A stretch of DNA of 64,000 bases from an uncultured Lachnospiraceae bacterium. GTDB taxonomy: Bacteria > Bacillota > Clostridia > Lachnospirales > Lachnospiraceae. The translations under genes were made by a program, and so were the position numbers. A model generated the notes under the pieces. The model did not search any database and was not told the DNA's origin. It saw only the letters and a program-made list of their open reading frames with translations. The stretch spans positions 1 through 64,000 of the forward strand of contig CAMJHQ010000002.1 of NCBI GenBank assembly GCA_946405625.1, given 5' to 3'. Below are positions 15,254 to 23,787 of the stretch, in pieces (within the stretch, counting starts at the first letter, position 1; each line of letters starts with the position of its first letter).

Positions 15254-16126
15254 TCAAACTATAAGCTTTATCAGCTCATCAATCGCTTTACTTATATGCT
15301 TATCCTTATGAATAAAAACCTGTGAGTATATAGGAAATGCATTTCCTGCCCAGTTGAGTTTTTTCAGCTTATGTTCCTTCACCTCATCGACCGCAACCAT
15401 ATCGGGCATAAAGGCAACTCCAAGCTCGTTCATCGCAAACTGCTTCAGTATCTCCTTGCTGCTTGTTTCAAGCTCGATTGTCGGGCTGATTCCCTGCCTG
15501 ACAAAATCCTCCAGCAGCATATGCCTGAAGCTGCAGTTATGCGAAGTAAGAAGCAGTGGTACTCCCTCCAGATCAGCCTCCCTGAGCTTTTTCTTTTTAG
15601 CCAGCGGATGCTTGGGACTCGCGTAGAAGCCGAGCGACTCCTCTTTCTTTTCTATCAGCTTCAGCTCCGGATTCTCCATAAGAGGATTCAGCGTATAAAC
15701 CAGATCCAGAACTCCCTTCTTCAGAAGTGCCGGAAATGTATCATGATCTATAAACTGAAGCTGTATATCCATCTTGGGATATTTTCCTTTATACTCCATC
15801 AGGATCTTCGGAAATCTGTTATAACAAAGTGACTCCGAAACTCCCAGCTTTATTACTCCCGTCGGTTCTTTAGCCGTCGGGATCTCAAGCAGTATCTCCC
15901 TCTCCAGCTGAAGCATTCTCTCCGCATAATCAGTCAGCTTCTCACCCTCTGAAGTGAGTGACAGTGACTTACCCAGTCTTTCAAAAAGGAGGCAGCCCAG
16001 TTCTTCCTCAAGCTGCTTTATCTGCGTTGTAACAGTCGACTGTGCATAACCCAGTATATTTGCAGCGGATGTAAAGTTTTTTGTATCGACTATTTTCAGA
16101 AATGTTTCCAGCTGAGTACTGTTCAT
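15254..16126 (-). CDS. LysR-family transcriptional regulator
   Basis: 290 aa with the standard LysR plan: N-terminal winged HTH (LETFLKIVDTKNFTSAANIL, residues 6-25, then AQSTVTTQIKQLEEELG) and a C-terminal periplasmic-binding-like effector domain. The start at 16126 has AAAGGAG seven bases upstream. It is divergent from the ABC-2 transporter operon at 16264, the classic layout for a LysR controlling its neighbour, and also sits at the head of the WYL operon. Which of the two it regulates cannot be decided from sequence. Confidence 0.9.
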   Translation of the reverse strand: MNSTQLETFLKIVDTKNFTSAANILGYAQSTVTTQIKQLEEELGCLLFERLGKSLSLTSEGEKLTDYAERMLQLEREILLEIPTAKEPTGVIKLGVSESLCYNRFPKILMEYKGKYPKMDIQLQFIDHDTFPALLKKGVLDLVYTLNPLMENPELKLIEKKEESLGFYASPKHPLAKKKKLREADLEGVPLLLTSHNCSFRHMLLEDFVRQGISPTIELETSSKEILKQFAMNELGVAFMPDMVAVDEVKEHKLKKLNWAGNAFPIYSQVFIHKDKHISKAIDELIKLIV

Positions 16127-16185
16127 ACCTGCTCCTTTCAATCATTTTTTTTGATGGTTTCATTCATTTATTTCAATTTTTCCGA

Positions 16186-16217
16186 TTGTTGTTTTAATGA
16201 TATTATACAAACAACAA
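16186..16217. promoter_or_regulatory. Possible LysR operator in the divergent intergenic region
   Basis: TTGTTG (16186-16191) and CAACAA (16212-16217) form an inverted repeat around an AT-rich core with a TATTAT -10-like word (16201-16206), between the LysR gene and the ABC operon. Position and dyad suit LysR, but the half-sites are short. Confidence 0.35.
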
Positions 16218-16263
16218 AAGGACATTTCAAGTGCTTTGACCTATTAAAACGGAGGACTATCTG

Positions 16264-17022
16264 ATGAGTATAGAAGTACGAAATCTTACAAAAGTATATA
16301 AGTTAAAAAAGAAGCAGACCAAAACCGCCGTAGATAACATTTCCTTTACTATTCCTGATGGGGAGATCATCGGATTTATCGGTCCCAACGGTGCGGGAAA
16401 GTCCACAACTATAAAAATGCTTACCGGGATTCTGATTCCCGACAGCGGGACTGTTTCGATAAACGGAATGAATCTGAAGAAGAACAGAAAACAGATAATG
16501 ATGAAGATAGGTGTAGTATTCGGTCAGAAAAGCGTTCTATGCTGGGACATCCCGGTTCTTGATACCTTAAAGCTTTTTAAGGATATGTATAAGGTTCCGG
16601 ATTCTGTATATGCGGAAAATATGAAGCTTTTTAAAGAGGTTCTCGGAATAGACGAATTCATCAATCAGCCGCCGAGACTCTTGAGTCTCGGCCAGCGTAT
16701 GAAGGCGGATCTGGCGGCCGCTCTCATATATAATCCGGATATTCTCTTTCTGGATGAACCGACCATCGGTATAGATGTCCTGTCTAAAGAGCGTATCAGG
16801 GATTTCATTAAAAAGATAAATACAGAACGTAACACAACCATCATACTTACAACGCACGACGTATCGGATATAGAGACTCTGTGTGAAAAAATGATAATCA
16901 TCGATAAGGGAAGCCTTTTATATGGCGGAACTTTAAATGACCTGAAGGAATCTTATCAGACTACTGATCTGGAAGAGATAATAAAGAAGATATACAGAAA
17001 CGGGGAGACTGTAAATGCGTAA
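16264..17022 (+). CDS. ABC-2 type exporter, ATP-binding protein
   Basis: 252 aa. Walker A GPNGAGKST, signature LSLGQRMKADLA, Walker B ILFLDEPTIGID, H-loop LTTHD. The LGQRM signature and the length fit the ATPases that pair with PF06182-type (ABC2_membrane_6) permeases, a group of unassigned exporters. GGAGG precedes the ATG. First gene of a three-gene operon; its stop overlaps the next start by 8 bases. Confidence 0.92.
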   Translation: MSIEVRNLTKVYKLKKKQTKTAVDNISFTIPDGEIIGFIGPNGAGKSTTIKMLTGILIPDSGTVSINGMNLKKNRKQIMMKIGVVFGQKSVLCWDIPVLDTLKLFKDMYKVPDSVYAENMKLFKEVLGIDEFINQPPRLLSLGQRMKADLAAALIYNPDILFLDEPTIGIDVLSKERIRDFIKKINTERNTTIILTTHDVSDIETLCEKMIIIDKGSLLYGGTLNDLKESYQTTDLEEIIKKIYRNGETVNA

Positions 17023-17806
17023 ATATATTGATTACATGATAATCGGAATAAAGGAGCATATGGTATACTCCAGCTCGGTCTGGGCTGCATTTCTGTCCAA
17101 GATAATTTATCTCTATATGCAGTTTGCCATGTGGAATGCACTCTTTTCCTCGAATCCCGGAAATGTGACAGGGCTGAGCCATGAGAATACGATCAGATAC
17201 GTTATCGCAGCAACGATCCTGTCTACTTTTATGGAATGTAATGTAACCGTATGGATCAATAATGAGATTCAGACCGGAAATATAGCCAATCAGCTGATAA
17301 GGCCAATGGATTTCAGAGCAATGATCTTTTCGAAGCATTTAGGAACAAGCCTGATCAAAGCATTGCTGTACTGCTTCCCGCTATTTATTCTCGCAGGTTT
17401 TTCTTTTCATGGTCCCATCTTATGTCGGAGTCAGATCGGATTCGGGCTGATTTCAATAGCAGCTGCATATTTGATCCAGTTTTTTTACTCTCTCATAATC
17501 GGACTTATGGCCTTCTGGCTGATCGTCACCTGGCCTCTCAACATGCTTCTCGCCGCAATATATAAGCTTCTTTCGGGATCATGGATACCGGCTCAGATGT
17601 TTCCTGATCTTCTGACAAAGATCAATGCATTTCTTCCGTTCCGTGCGATATACGCTATCCCCGTAACCATAATAACAACACCTATGGAAAGAAGCCGGAT
17701 ATACACCGATCTCGCCATTCAGCTTATATGGATCATTCTCCTGTTTGGAATAACTATACTGACGTGGAATATCGGAAAGAAAAAACTGATCGTACAGGGA
17801 GGTTGA
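17015..17806 (+). CDS. ABC-2 family permease (PF06182-like), subunit 1
   Basis: 263 aa with about six membrane segments and the family pattern Tyr-x-x-Met-x-x-Gly-Ile-Lys at the N-terminus, a T-x-x-x-x-E-C element in TM2, and an IANQLIRPMDF-type 'L-x-R-P' turn. Translationally coupled to the ATPase by overlap and followed 4 bases later by a second permease; the two should form a heterodimeric channel. Substrate unknown. Confidence 0.87.
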   Translation: MRKYIDYMIIGIKEHMVYSSSVWAAFLSKIIYLYMQFAMWNALFSSNPGNVTGLSHENTIRYVIAATILSTFMECNVTVWINNEIQTGNIANQLIRPMDFRAMIFSKHLGTSLIKALLYCFPLFILAGFSFHGPILCRSQIGFGLISIAAAYLIQFFYSLIIGLMAFWLIVTWPLNMLLAAIYKLLSGSWIPAQMFPDLLTKINAFLPFRAIYAIPVTIITTPMERSRIYTDLAIQLIWIILLFGITILTWNIGKKKLIVQGG

Positions 17807-17810
17807 TGAA

Positions 17811-18614
17811 ATGAATCTACTGAAAATGTATAAACATTTTGTTGTCATATATATGAAGGGCAAACTGGCTTATAATCTGGCTCTTGTTTTCGAACTGATT
17901 GCCAACACAATTCAGATAGGTATATACTTTGCCGGGTTCATGGTTATCTTCCATAATTTCAATAACATCGCCGGCTGGAACATGTATGAGGTTCTCTTCA
18001 TGTTCACAACAAGCTGGCTCGCTTACAGCTTCAGCTGTTTCTTCTTCTGGAGTCCGATGAAGGATATGGGTGAGCTGATCAGAAGCGGTCGCTTCGACCT
18101 GTACCTTACCAGGCCGATCAGACCGCTGCTCTATATGGTTCTCTCACAGTTCCAGTATACCTTCATTCCGAGACTTGTTTTATCAGTCGTATTCTGGCTT
18201 TACAGCATGTCCAAGCTTCAGATAGACTGGAATCCGAAGACGGTTACATTTTACTTTATAAATATCCTGTCAGCTTTTGTAATATTCTCGGCCATAACTA
18301 TTTTTACGGGAACCATCAGCTTCTGGACAGTCAAAAGCGAAGAAGTAGTTTCTCTGCTTACGAATAACAATTATGGACTAAAGAACTACACGGATTATCC
18401 GCTCACTATATATTCCAAGGGCGTGCAGTTTGTTCTTACCTTCATCATTCCTTATGCCCTTACGGGATACTATCCTGTGGCTTCACTCCTCGGAAAATCC
18501 GTACCCTATCCCGGTCTGTCACAGTTGTCACCCTTTATTGCCATTGCTGTCGGCATAGGCGCGTATCTGTTCTGGAATTACGGATTAAGGCATTACGGAA
18601 GTGCAGGTTCATGA
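17811..18614 (+). CDS. ABC-2 family permease (PF06182-like), subunit 2
   Basis: 267 aa, six membrane segments, with the same architecture as the preceding gene, including a RFDLYLTRPIRPL turn. A GGAGG site lies nine bases before the ATG. Last gene of the exporter operon; the next gene is convergent only 9 bases away and no hairpin terminator is visible between them. Confidence 0.88.
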   Translation: MNLLKMYKHFVVIYMKGKLAYNLALVFELIANTIQIGIYFAGFMVIFHNFNNIAGWNMYEVLFMFTTSWLAYSFSCFFFWSPMKDMGELIRSGRFDLYLTRPIRPLLYMVLSQFQYTFIPRLVLSVVFWLYSMSKLQIDWNPKTVTFYFINILSAFVIFSAITIFTGTISFWTVKSEEVVSLLTNNNYGLKNYTDYPLTIYSKGVQFVLTFIIPYALTGYYPVASLLGKSVPYPGLSQLSPFIAIAVGIGAYLFWNYGLRHYGSAGS

Positions 18615-18623
18615 TCATTTCCC

Positions 18624-19502
18624 TCAACCCACGATCTCTATGATTTTCCGGTTGATTTCATCAGCCAGTTCATGATTAAGTCCATGTCCGGAATCCGGAT
18701 AGAATGTAACATTCATATTTAAATCGAGCATAAGCTGTTTACCGCCCAGTTTTTCAAAAGGGTCCTCTTCTCCGACCAGGAAAATCACCTTATCCCGTAT
18801 TCTATCTATTTCCTCTTCGGCGAAGCCTCCTGATACATTATGCGGTGTCATAGCCATGTTGTTGAATCCTTTAAGAAGGTATTTATAATGTTCCAGTATC
18901 AGTTCATTTTCCGTAAATACAGCATAGTTCTTTCCGCTTAATTTCTTCAGAAGCTTAATGACATTCTTATCTGTCGGAAACAGTGCTTCCGGAAGAAAAA
19001 TAGAAAACATACTCTTCGCACCCTTCTTTTTCGTTCCCGCATGCACAGCTCCCGAGATACTTATGGCTTTTATAACCTTCTCAGGCCTCCTGAGCGTATA
19101 TAACTGTACCAGATATCCGCCCATGGAGACGCCTGTGAATATTGCCTTTTCAAGCCCCAGCAGTGCCAGCACTTCATCTATCCACTCAACATCGTCATAC
19201 TTATTCTTATAATTCTCATTCGGTCTGCTCTTTCCCGGACCACCTAACGTATCCACTGCATATAACTTATATTTTTCGCCCAGCGCTTTTGCATTAAATA
19301 TCCACATAAGTGCCGAATCGTCTCCCACTCCATGGAAAAGGATCATCGGCTTTCCGTCTTCCTTTCCTGTTTCTATAACATGGGTAGTTCCGAATTTAGT
19401 ATCCAGATCTATCTCACGATAATCACATCCCCACTTTTCAAGGAGCTTATCATATGTTTCTATTATCTTTTCGCCTGCTTTCTTATTTCGATATATCTTC
19501 AT
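18624..19502 (-). CDS. Alpha/beta hydrolase
   Basis: 292 aa with a complete catalytic set: oxyanion HGVGDDS, nucleophile elbow GVSMGG (Ser), acid in VGEEDPF, and His in SGHGLNHE. A cap insertion lies between about residues 175 and 225. No signal peptide. It follows the TetR gene by 3 bases and shares its promoter, so the substrate is probably an ester or lactone linked to what TetR senses. Exact activity cannot be assigned. Confidence 0.87.
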   Translation of the reverse strand: MKIYRNKKAGEKIIETYDKLLEKWGCDYREIDLDTKFGTTHVIETGKEDGKPMILFHGVGDDSALMWIFNAKALGEKYKLYAVDTLGGPGKSRPNENYKNKYDDVEWIDEVLALLGLEKAIFTGVSMGGYLVQLYTLRRPEKVIKAISISGAVHAGTKKKGAKSMFSIFLPEALFPTDKNVIKLLKKLSGKNYAVFTENELILEHYKYLLKGFNNMAMTPHNVSGGFAEEEIDRIRDKVIFLVGEEDPFEKLGGKQLMLDLNMNVTFYPDSGHGLNHELADEINRKIIEIVG

Positions 19503-19505
19503 ATC

Positions 19506-20081
19506 TCATCCCCCAAAAACTCTTTTATGGAATGTTCTGAGCATTAGATCAAGCATATCCATATCTTCCGTAAAATATCCTATCATGATGATTCCGTGAT
19601 ATTCGGAAGCCAATCTTGCTGCATCCTTATCTTTGATGAGTTTTCTCTTATATAGCACCTCAAAAACTTCTTTCGCATTTTCGATAGGGTTTGTAAACAG
19701 CATATTCTTCCATACTTCATCAGCCTTTGGATCATGAAATCTTTCAGTTTCAAGCATATGAAGGATTGTACCTATCTTCTCGTTATTCAGATACCCTGTG
19801 ACAAAAGCTTTTCCGACTCTGACAAATTCTTCACACTTGACCTTTTCTGTACTTCCCAAAGCCTTTGCGAATCCATCCTTCAAATTGTCGGTTATAGAAT
19901 CCACCATTTGTATCAAAGCATCAAAAATATCCTGCTTGCTCTTGAAATAGTAGTAGATTGAACTCGCCCTGATTCCGACTTCTCCCGATATATCCCGCAT
20001 AGATACTGCAGCATAACCTTTTTCTGAAAACATTTTCAGTGCAGTATTCATTATCGCTTCTTTTGTTTCTATAGATGACAT
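19506..20081 (-). CDS. TetR-family regulator of the hydrolase operon
   Basis: 191 aa; N-terminal HTH (AALKMFSEKGYAAVSMRDIS-type helices, then ASSIYYYFKSKQDIF), C-terminal ligand domain. ATG 20081 has GGAGAGG just upstream; a longer in-frame start at 20096 would overlap that site. The promoter at 20121-20149 carries a palindrome immediately downstream of the -10, so it very likely represses itself and the hydrolase. Confidence 0.9.
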   Translation of the reverse strand: MSSIETKEAIMNTALKMFSEKGYAAVSMRDISGEVGIRASSIYYYFKSKQDIFDALIQMVDSITDNLKDGFAKALGSTEKVKCEEFVRVGKAFVTGYLNNEKIGTILHMLETERFHDPKADEVWKNMLFTNPIENAKEVFEVLYKRKLIKDKDAARLASEYHGIIMIGYFTEDMDMLDLMLRTFHKRVFGG

Positions 20082-20100
20082 ATTGAGCCTCTCCATTTCT

Positions 20101-20149
20101 ACCGAACGTTCGTTAGGTAAACTATATCACGAAAATATATTTTTATCAA
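20101..20149 (-). promoter_or_regulatory. Promoter and TetR operator
   Basis: Minus strand: -35 TTGATA (20149-20144), 17-bp spacer, -10 TATAGT (20126-20121). Directly downstream at 20118-20101 is the dyad ACCTAACG..CGTTCGGT, an 18-bp near-palindrome covering the start site, as expected for a self-repressing TetR. Confidence 0.8.
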
Positions 20150-20226
20150 TATATAATTCTGATAATACACCGGAGATATAGCATTACTCACTTTTCTTCT
20201 GTTATATACAAAATGATAGAAATCTA

Positions 20227-20276
20227 TTGACAATCAGAGTATACGATGTTAACATATTATCATTATGATAATATGT
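20227..20276 (+). promoter_or_regulatory. Promoter with 25-bp palindrome
   Basis: TTGACA (20227-20232), 17-bp spacer, TAACAT (20250-20255). A perfect inverted repeat ACATATTATCA-TTA-TGATAATATGT covers 20252-20276, from the -10 to the ribosome binding site of the lipoprotein gene. It is placed to act as a repressor operator or an RNA hairpin in the leader. Confidence 0.7.
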
Positions 20277-20286
20277 GAGGTGGAAT

Positions 20287-20772
20287 ATGAAAAAATTTAA
20301 AAAACTATTATATACCTTAATAGCATTAACACTTGTGGCAAGCCTTTTCACAGGTTGTTCCGGAGATAGCGGTGATACTCAGTGGTTTCTGGATAAACGC
20401 ATTTCTCTTGCGGAGAAGTATGGTACATTGCCTGCTGAAGGACAGGTCGGAAGTTTAAATTACAGCATACTTGAGAAAGACTCATATTCATGTCGTAAAT
20501 CTCAAGCAGGATACTATGTCGATATGCTTGAAGAACCGGGGTCACCTTACTTTATTGTGATTACATTAGGATCAAAGGAAGACGCAGATGTTGAGATAGT
20601 TGATCTTGGAATGGATGGATCCACGCTCCAGATATTAATTGCCAAAAAAGCTTCTTCAGATAAATCAGATTCAAAATCATCACCATGCTGTGTACTGAAA
20701 TTGGATAGCATGCCGGATGACATAGTGATACACGACAAAAACGGAGCCTCATATAAACTGATTGAAGATTAG
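20287..20772 (+). CDS. Small lipoprotein of unknown function
   Basis: 161 aa: lipoprotein signal with lipobox LFTGC near residue 24, then a compact soluble domain with no family I recognise. GAGGTGGA precedes ATG 20287; an upstream in-frame GTG at 20275 overlaps that site. Monocistronic, with a strong promoter overlapped by a 25-bp palindrome, so expression is probably tightly controlled. Confidence 0.75.
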   Translation: MKKFKKLLYTLIALTLVASLFTGCSGDSGDTQWFLDKRISLAEKYGTLPAEGQVGSLNYSILEKDSYSCRKSQAGYYVDMLEEPGSPYFIVITLGSKEDADVEIVDLGMDGSTLQILIAKKASSDKSDSKSSPCCVLKLDSMPDDIVIHDKNGASYKLIED

Positions 20773-20830
20773 GCTTTAGTTTTGTTCCATAATAACTGCA
20801 ATTATTCATAGAAAATCCAAACTACCAATT

Positions 20831-20875
20831 GTAGTGACATTCTCCCCCACCTAAAGAGGTGGGGCTTCTTGCTGA
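20831..20875 (-). mobile_element. Relic right end of an IS200/IS605-family element
   Basis: The minus strand reads AAGCCCCACC-hairpin-GGTGGGGGAG followed by AATGTCAC: stem CCCCACC/GGTGGGG at 20845-20864. This is the characteristic right-end hairpin of IS605-type transposons. No tnpA or tnpB lies upstream on that strand, where the flavodoxin gene is found, so it is a solo end. It may double as terminator for the flavodoxin operon. Confidence 0.55.
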
Positions 20876-20918
20876 AAGAGGATAAAAGAAATGATAGAAA
20901 GGATGCTGGTGCTTTTCT

Positions 20919-21644
20919 TTACTGCAAACCTTCAAGCCAGGATCGGATCTCATCCTCCGATGCACCGGCACCAAATCGCTTGCCCTCAAGCCATGTACCG
21001 CTTCCTGCATTGTCAGCAAGGTTTTGACCACTCCTGCCTATTCCACTGCTGCCTGAAGTACAAAATGGAATCATGGTCTTACCATCAAAATTGTAGGTCT
21101 CTACAAATGTATCCATGATACGCGGTTCTTCTCCCCACCAGATAGGGTACCCGATATAAATCGTTGTATAACCATCAAGAGATACGGAATCACTTCCAAT
21201 CTCGGGTCTTGCAGATGAATCATTCTGCTCCTTAGTTGAACGGCTATCTGAATCATTCCAGTTAAGATCAGCATCTGTGTACTCCTGTGCTGCCTTTATT
21301 TCATAGATATCTGCTCCGGTGATGCTTGCAATCTTTTCTGCAATATCTTTAGTGGTTCCGGTTGCAGAGAAATATACAACAAGAACACCACCGTCTTCAT
21401 TCGGACTTTCGGAATCTTCTATAGATGTATCCTCCGGCACTTCCTCGGAAGTGGTTGTAACGGTGTCATCATCCTTTGTCTGATCAACCACCTCTTCAGT
21501 GTTATTTGCATTTTCTATTTCCTGAGAACTCTCAGTCTGTATTGCCTGTGTGGCATCATTCGTTGCCTGTCCTTCGTTATTCCCACATGCTGTCAGGCCA
21601 AGAGTCAATAATATCGCTGCGAAAATTAATGTCACTTTCTTCAT
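20919..21644 (-). CDS. Flavodoxin-like lipoprotein
   Basis: 241 aa: lipobox LGLTACG, a Thr/Glu/Asp-rich linker (to about 85), then a flavodoxin domain with the FMN phosphate loop VVYFSATGTTKDIA, the YIGYPIWWGEEPR motif and a PFCTSGSSGIGRS turn. It should be an extracytoplasmic electron carrier or quinone/disulfide-reducing flavoprotein. ATG 21644 has GGAAGGA upstream; the frame is open for another 67 codons but those overlap the CMD gene. Last gene of the TetR redox operon. Confidence 0.9.
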   Translation of the reverse strand: MKKVTLIFAAILLTLGLTACGNNEGQATNDATQAIQTESSQEIENANNTEEVVDQTKDDDTVTTTSEEVPEDTSIEDSESPNEDGGVLVVYFSATGTTKDIAEKIASITGADIYEIKAAQEYTDADLNWNDSDSRSTKEQNDSSARPEIGSDSVSLDGYTTIYIGYPIWWGEEPRIMDTFVETYNFDGKTMIPFCTSGSSGIGRSGQNLADNAGSGTWLEGKRFGAGASEDEIRSWLEGLQ

Positions 21645-21646
21645 AT

Positions 21647-21976
21647 TCAGTCTTCCTTCCATACTTCCTTCGCCAGACGGAACACAGCCCAACCCTTTGG
21701 CCATCCAACATACATGGTAGCGTGAGTAATGATCGCTGCGATTTCTTTTTTCGTGACTCCATGTGCCTTCGCGTTCTGAAGGTGATATGTTAAGGATGAA
21801 TCCGTGATACCCGATGCCATAAGACTCACAACTGTGATAATGCATTTTGTCTTCACATCAATGGCTTCCTCATTCCAAACCTCACCAAAGAGAACATCGT
21901 CATTCAGATGTGCAAACATCGGAGCGAATTCTCCAAGCTGATCTCTTCCTGCTGTCTGTACTATTTTATCTGCCAT
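21647..21976 (-). CDS. Carboxymuconolactone decarboxylase (CMD) family protein
   Basis: 109 aa, a single CMD domain with the HATMYVGWP segment typical of the family. It has one Cys (TKCIITVV) rather than the CxxC of AhpD, so peroxidase-reductase activity is doubtful. It starts 1 base after the aldo/keto reductase stop, with AGGAGGAG upstream, and ends 2 bases before the flavodoxin gene. This gene trio is common in Firmicutes under TetR or MerR control. Confidence 0.9.
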   Translation of the reverse strand: MADKIVQTAGRDQLGEFAPMFAHLNDDVLFGEVWNEEAIDVKTKCIITVVSLMASGITDSSLTYHLQNAKAHGVTKKEIAAIITHATMYVGWPKGWAVFRLAKEVWKED

Positions 21977-21977
21977 C

Positions 21978-23033
21978 TTATCTGTCTCCTCCTAATATTT
22001 TCTGTGTTCCTGTAGTCCAAACATGTTTCTTTGATGCATCAGTTCTTTTATTCTGAGCCATAACACCTGCAAGTGGATGAGGTACATACGACTCTTCAAG
22101 ATATTTCAGTTCATCATCTGTAAGTTCCAGGTCTACAGCCTTCGCAGCTCCTTCGATATGGTGCAGCTTGGTTGCTCCAACCACGGGAGACGTCACTTTT
22201 GTCAGGAGCCATGCCAGAGATACCTCCGTCATGGTCACACCGTGTTTCTCGGCAAGTTCAGCCACACGACCAATGATCACTGCATCCTGCTCCGCTGTGG
22301 CATCATATTTAAACTTCGCATAGGAATCCTCGGAAGCTCTCTTTGTATCACCTTCGCCCGGCTTTCTTGAAAGTCTTCCGCTTGCCAGTGCGCTGTAAGG
22401 AGTGAGTGCGATATTCTCTTCCTCACAGTATGGAACCATCTCACGCTCTTCCTCTCGAAAGATCAAGTTATAATGTCCCTGTATTGAAACAAACTTGGCA
22501 AAGCCTTCTTTTTCTGCCAGTGCATTGGCCTTTGCAATCTGCCATGCAAAGCAGTTTGAAATTCCTATATACCTTGCCTTACCTGCTTTCACGATTCTGT
22601 TTAAGCCATCCATGATGTCATAAAGATCGGTATTCCAGTCCCACATGTGATAGATATAAAGGTCTACATAGTCCATCCCAAGATTCTGTAAGCTTGTATC
22701 GATCATATTTTCGATATGCTGCTGACCCGTGATTCCCTTTTCTATCTCTTCAGGTGTTCTCGGTAAAAATTTAGTTGCAACAACTACATCCTCCCTCTTT
22801 GAAAAATCTCTTAAAGCACGTCCAACATATTGTTCGCTGGTTCCGCTCTGGTATGCTATTGCTGTATCATAGAAATTGACCCCAAGTTCAAGACCTATCT
22901 TTATGATTTCTCTTGAATGTTCCTCGTCTAATGTCCAACCATGCTGTCCTTTAGCTGCGTCGCCAAATCCCATACATCCCATACATATACGGGATACATT
23001 TAATTCTGAATTCCCTAATCTCGTATATTTCAT
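21978..23033 (-). CDS. Aldo/keto reductase
   Basis: 351 aa (AKR TIM barrel). The Asp-Tyr-Lys-His tetrad is visible as FYDTAIAY, ATKF and YIYHMWD. NADPH-binding residues appear near the C-terminus (VVGATKLHHIEGA). It reduces aldehydes or ketones in the cytoplasm. ATG 23033 follows GGAGGG; the frame is open 11 codons further but without a better site. It is the second gene of the operon led by TetR. Confidence 0.93.
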   Translation of the reverse strand: MKYTRLGNSELNVSRICMGCMGFGDAAKGQHGWTLDEEHSREIIKIGLELGVNFYDTAIAYQSGTSEQYVGRALRDFSKREDVVVATKFLPRTPEEIEKGITGQQHIENMIDTSLQNLGMDYVDLYIYHMWDWNTDLYDIMDGLNRIVKAGKARYIGISNCFAWQIAKANALAEKEGFAKFVSIQGHYNLIFREEEREMVPYCEEENIALTPYSALASGRLSRKPGEGDTKRASEDSYAKFKYDATAEQDAVIIGRVAELAEKHGVTMTEVSLAWLLTKVTSPVVGATKLHHIEGAAKAVDLELTDDELKYLEESYVPHPLAGVMAQNKRTDASKKHVWTTGTQKILGGDR

Positions 23034-23083
23034 TATCTTATACCCTCCTCGTTTACAACGCTTCATTAAGCATTTTGCAGCAT

Positions 23084-23701
23084 TTATAAAAGCTTCAACA
23101 TGCAGTTGTTTGTTATCTCAAAAATAGACTGATATGCAAAATCCACATTTGCTTCTTTCATAGCTTCCCTCTGCTTATCTGTTACAATAGTGTAAGGATA
23201 TATTCCAAACATGAACGGGAAGAATACATATATAAAATCATGAATCTCCTGAACTGATTTCTCCGGACAGAACTTTGTAAGTATTCTGCATACATTCTTC
23301 ATTGACTCCCCATAAGCCACCTTGAACGATGTAAGGAGTTCCGGTCTGCTGTTTGATTCCATATCATAATTGTTCATGGAAAGAAGTTTTAAAAGCTGCA
23401 CCCGATTTGCTATGGATCCTGCTATTTTCTCTGCTATCTGCTTCTTCGTAAGTGTCTCATTATTCTGTAGTATGTCTGTCAGTTCTTCATTCCAGCGATC
23501 ATACTCGCGTTCATAAAGTGCCAGAAAGATTTCTTCCTTCGTCTGAAAGTAGTTGTATATAGTCGGTCTTGAAAATGATGTCTCATTTCCGATTTCCTTA
23601 AGAGTAATATCCTTGAAACTCATGGTCTGATACAGTTTCTCGCAGGCACTAATTATTTCTTCTTTCCTTGCTGCTGTTCTTTCAGGTGATCCTTTTGGCA
23701 T
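23084..23701 (-). CDS. TetR-family regulator of the redox operon
   Basis: 205 aa: HTH with FKDITLKEIG and RPTIYNYFQTKEEIF, then a helical ligand domain. ATG 23701 has GGAGG six bases upstream; longer in-frame starts overlap that site. Two copies of the palindrome TGACAYCGTGTCA flank its own promoter, so autorepression is very likely. Co-transcribed with the aldo/keto reductase, CMD and flavodoxin genes. Confidence 0.92.
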   Translation of the reverse strand: MPKGSPERTAARKEEIISACEKLYQTMSFKDITLKEIGNETSFSRPTIYNYFQTKEEIFLALYEREYDRWNEELTDILQNNETLTKKQIAEKIAGSIANRVQLLKLLSMNNYDMESNSRPELLTSFKVAYGESMKNVCRILTKFCPEKSVQEIHDFIYVFFPFMFGIYPYTIVTDKQREAMKEANVDFAYQSIFEITNNCMLKLL

Positions 23702-23727
23702 ATTCATCCTCCATATGCTTTTCATTC

Positions 23728-23775
23728 TGACATCGTGTCAATTAGAATTATAACCTCATTCTGACACCGTGTCAA
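23728..23775 (-). promoter_or_regulatory. Consensus promoter with two TetR operators
   Basis: Minus strand: TTGACA (23775-23770), 17-bp spacer, TATAAT (23752-23747). Palindromes TGACACCGTGTCA (23762-23774) and TGACATCGTGTCA (23728-23740) overlap the -35 and lie just past the -10. The spacing between the operators is 34 bp. Confidence 0.88.
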
Positions 23776-23787
23776 GATTTGTTTGTA

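Noticed and set aside
21645-21845. 67-codon N-terminal extension of the flavodoxin lipoprotein
   Set aside because: It would overlap the CMD gene in another frame; the lipoprotein signal and GGAAGGA site begin at 21644.
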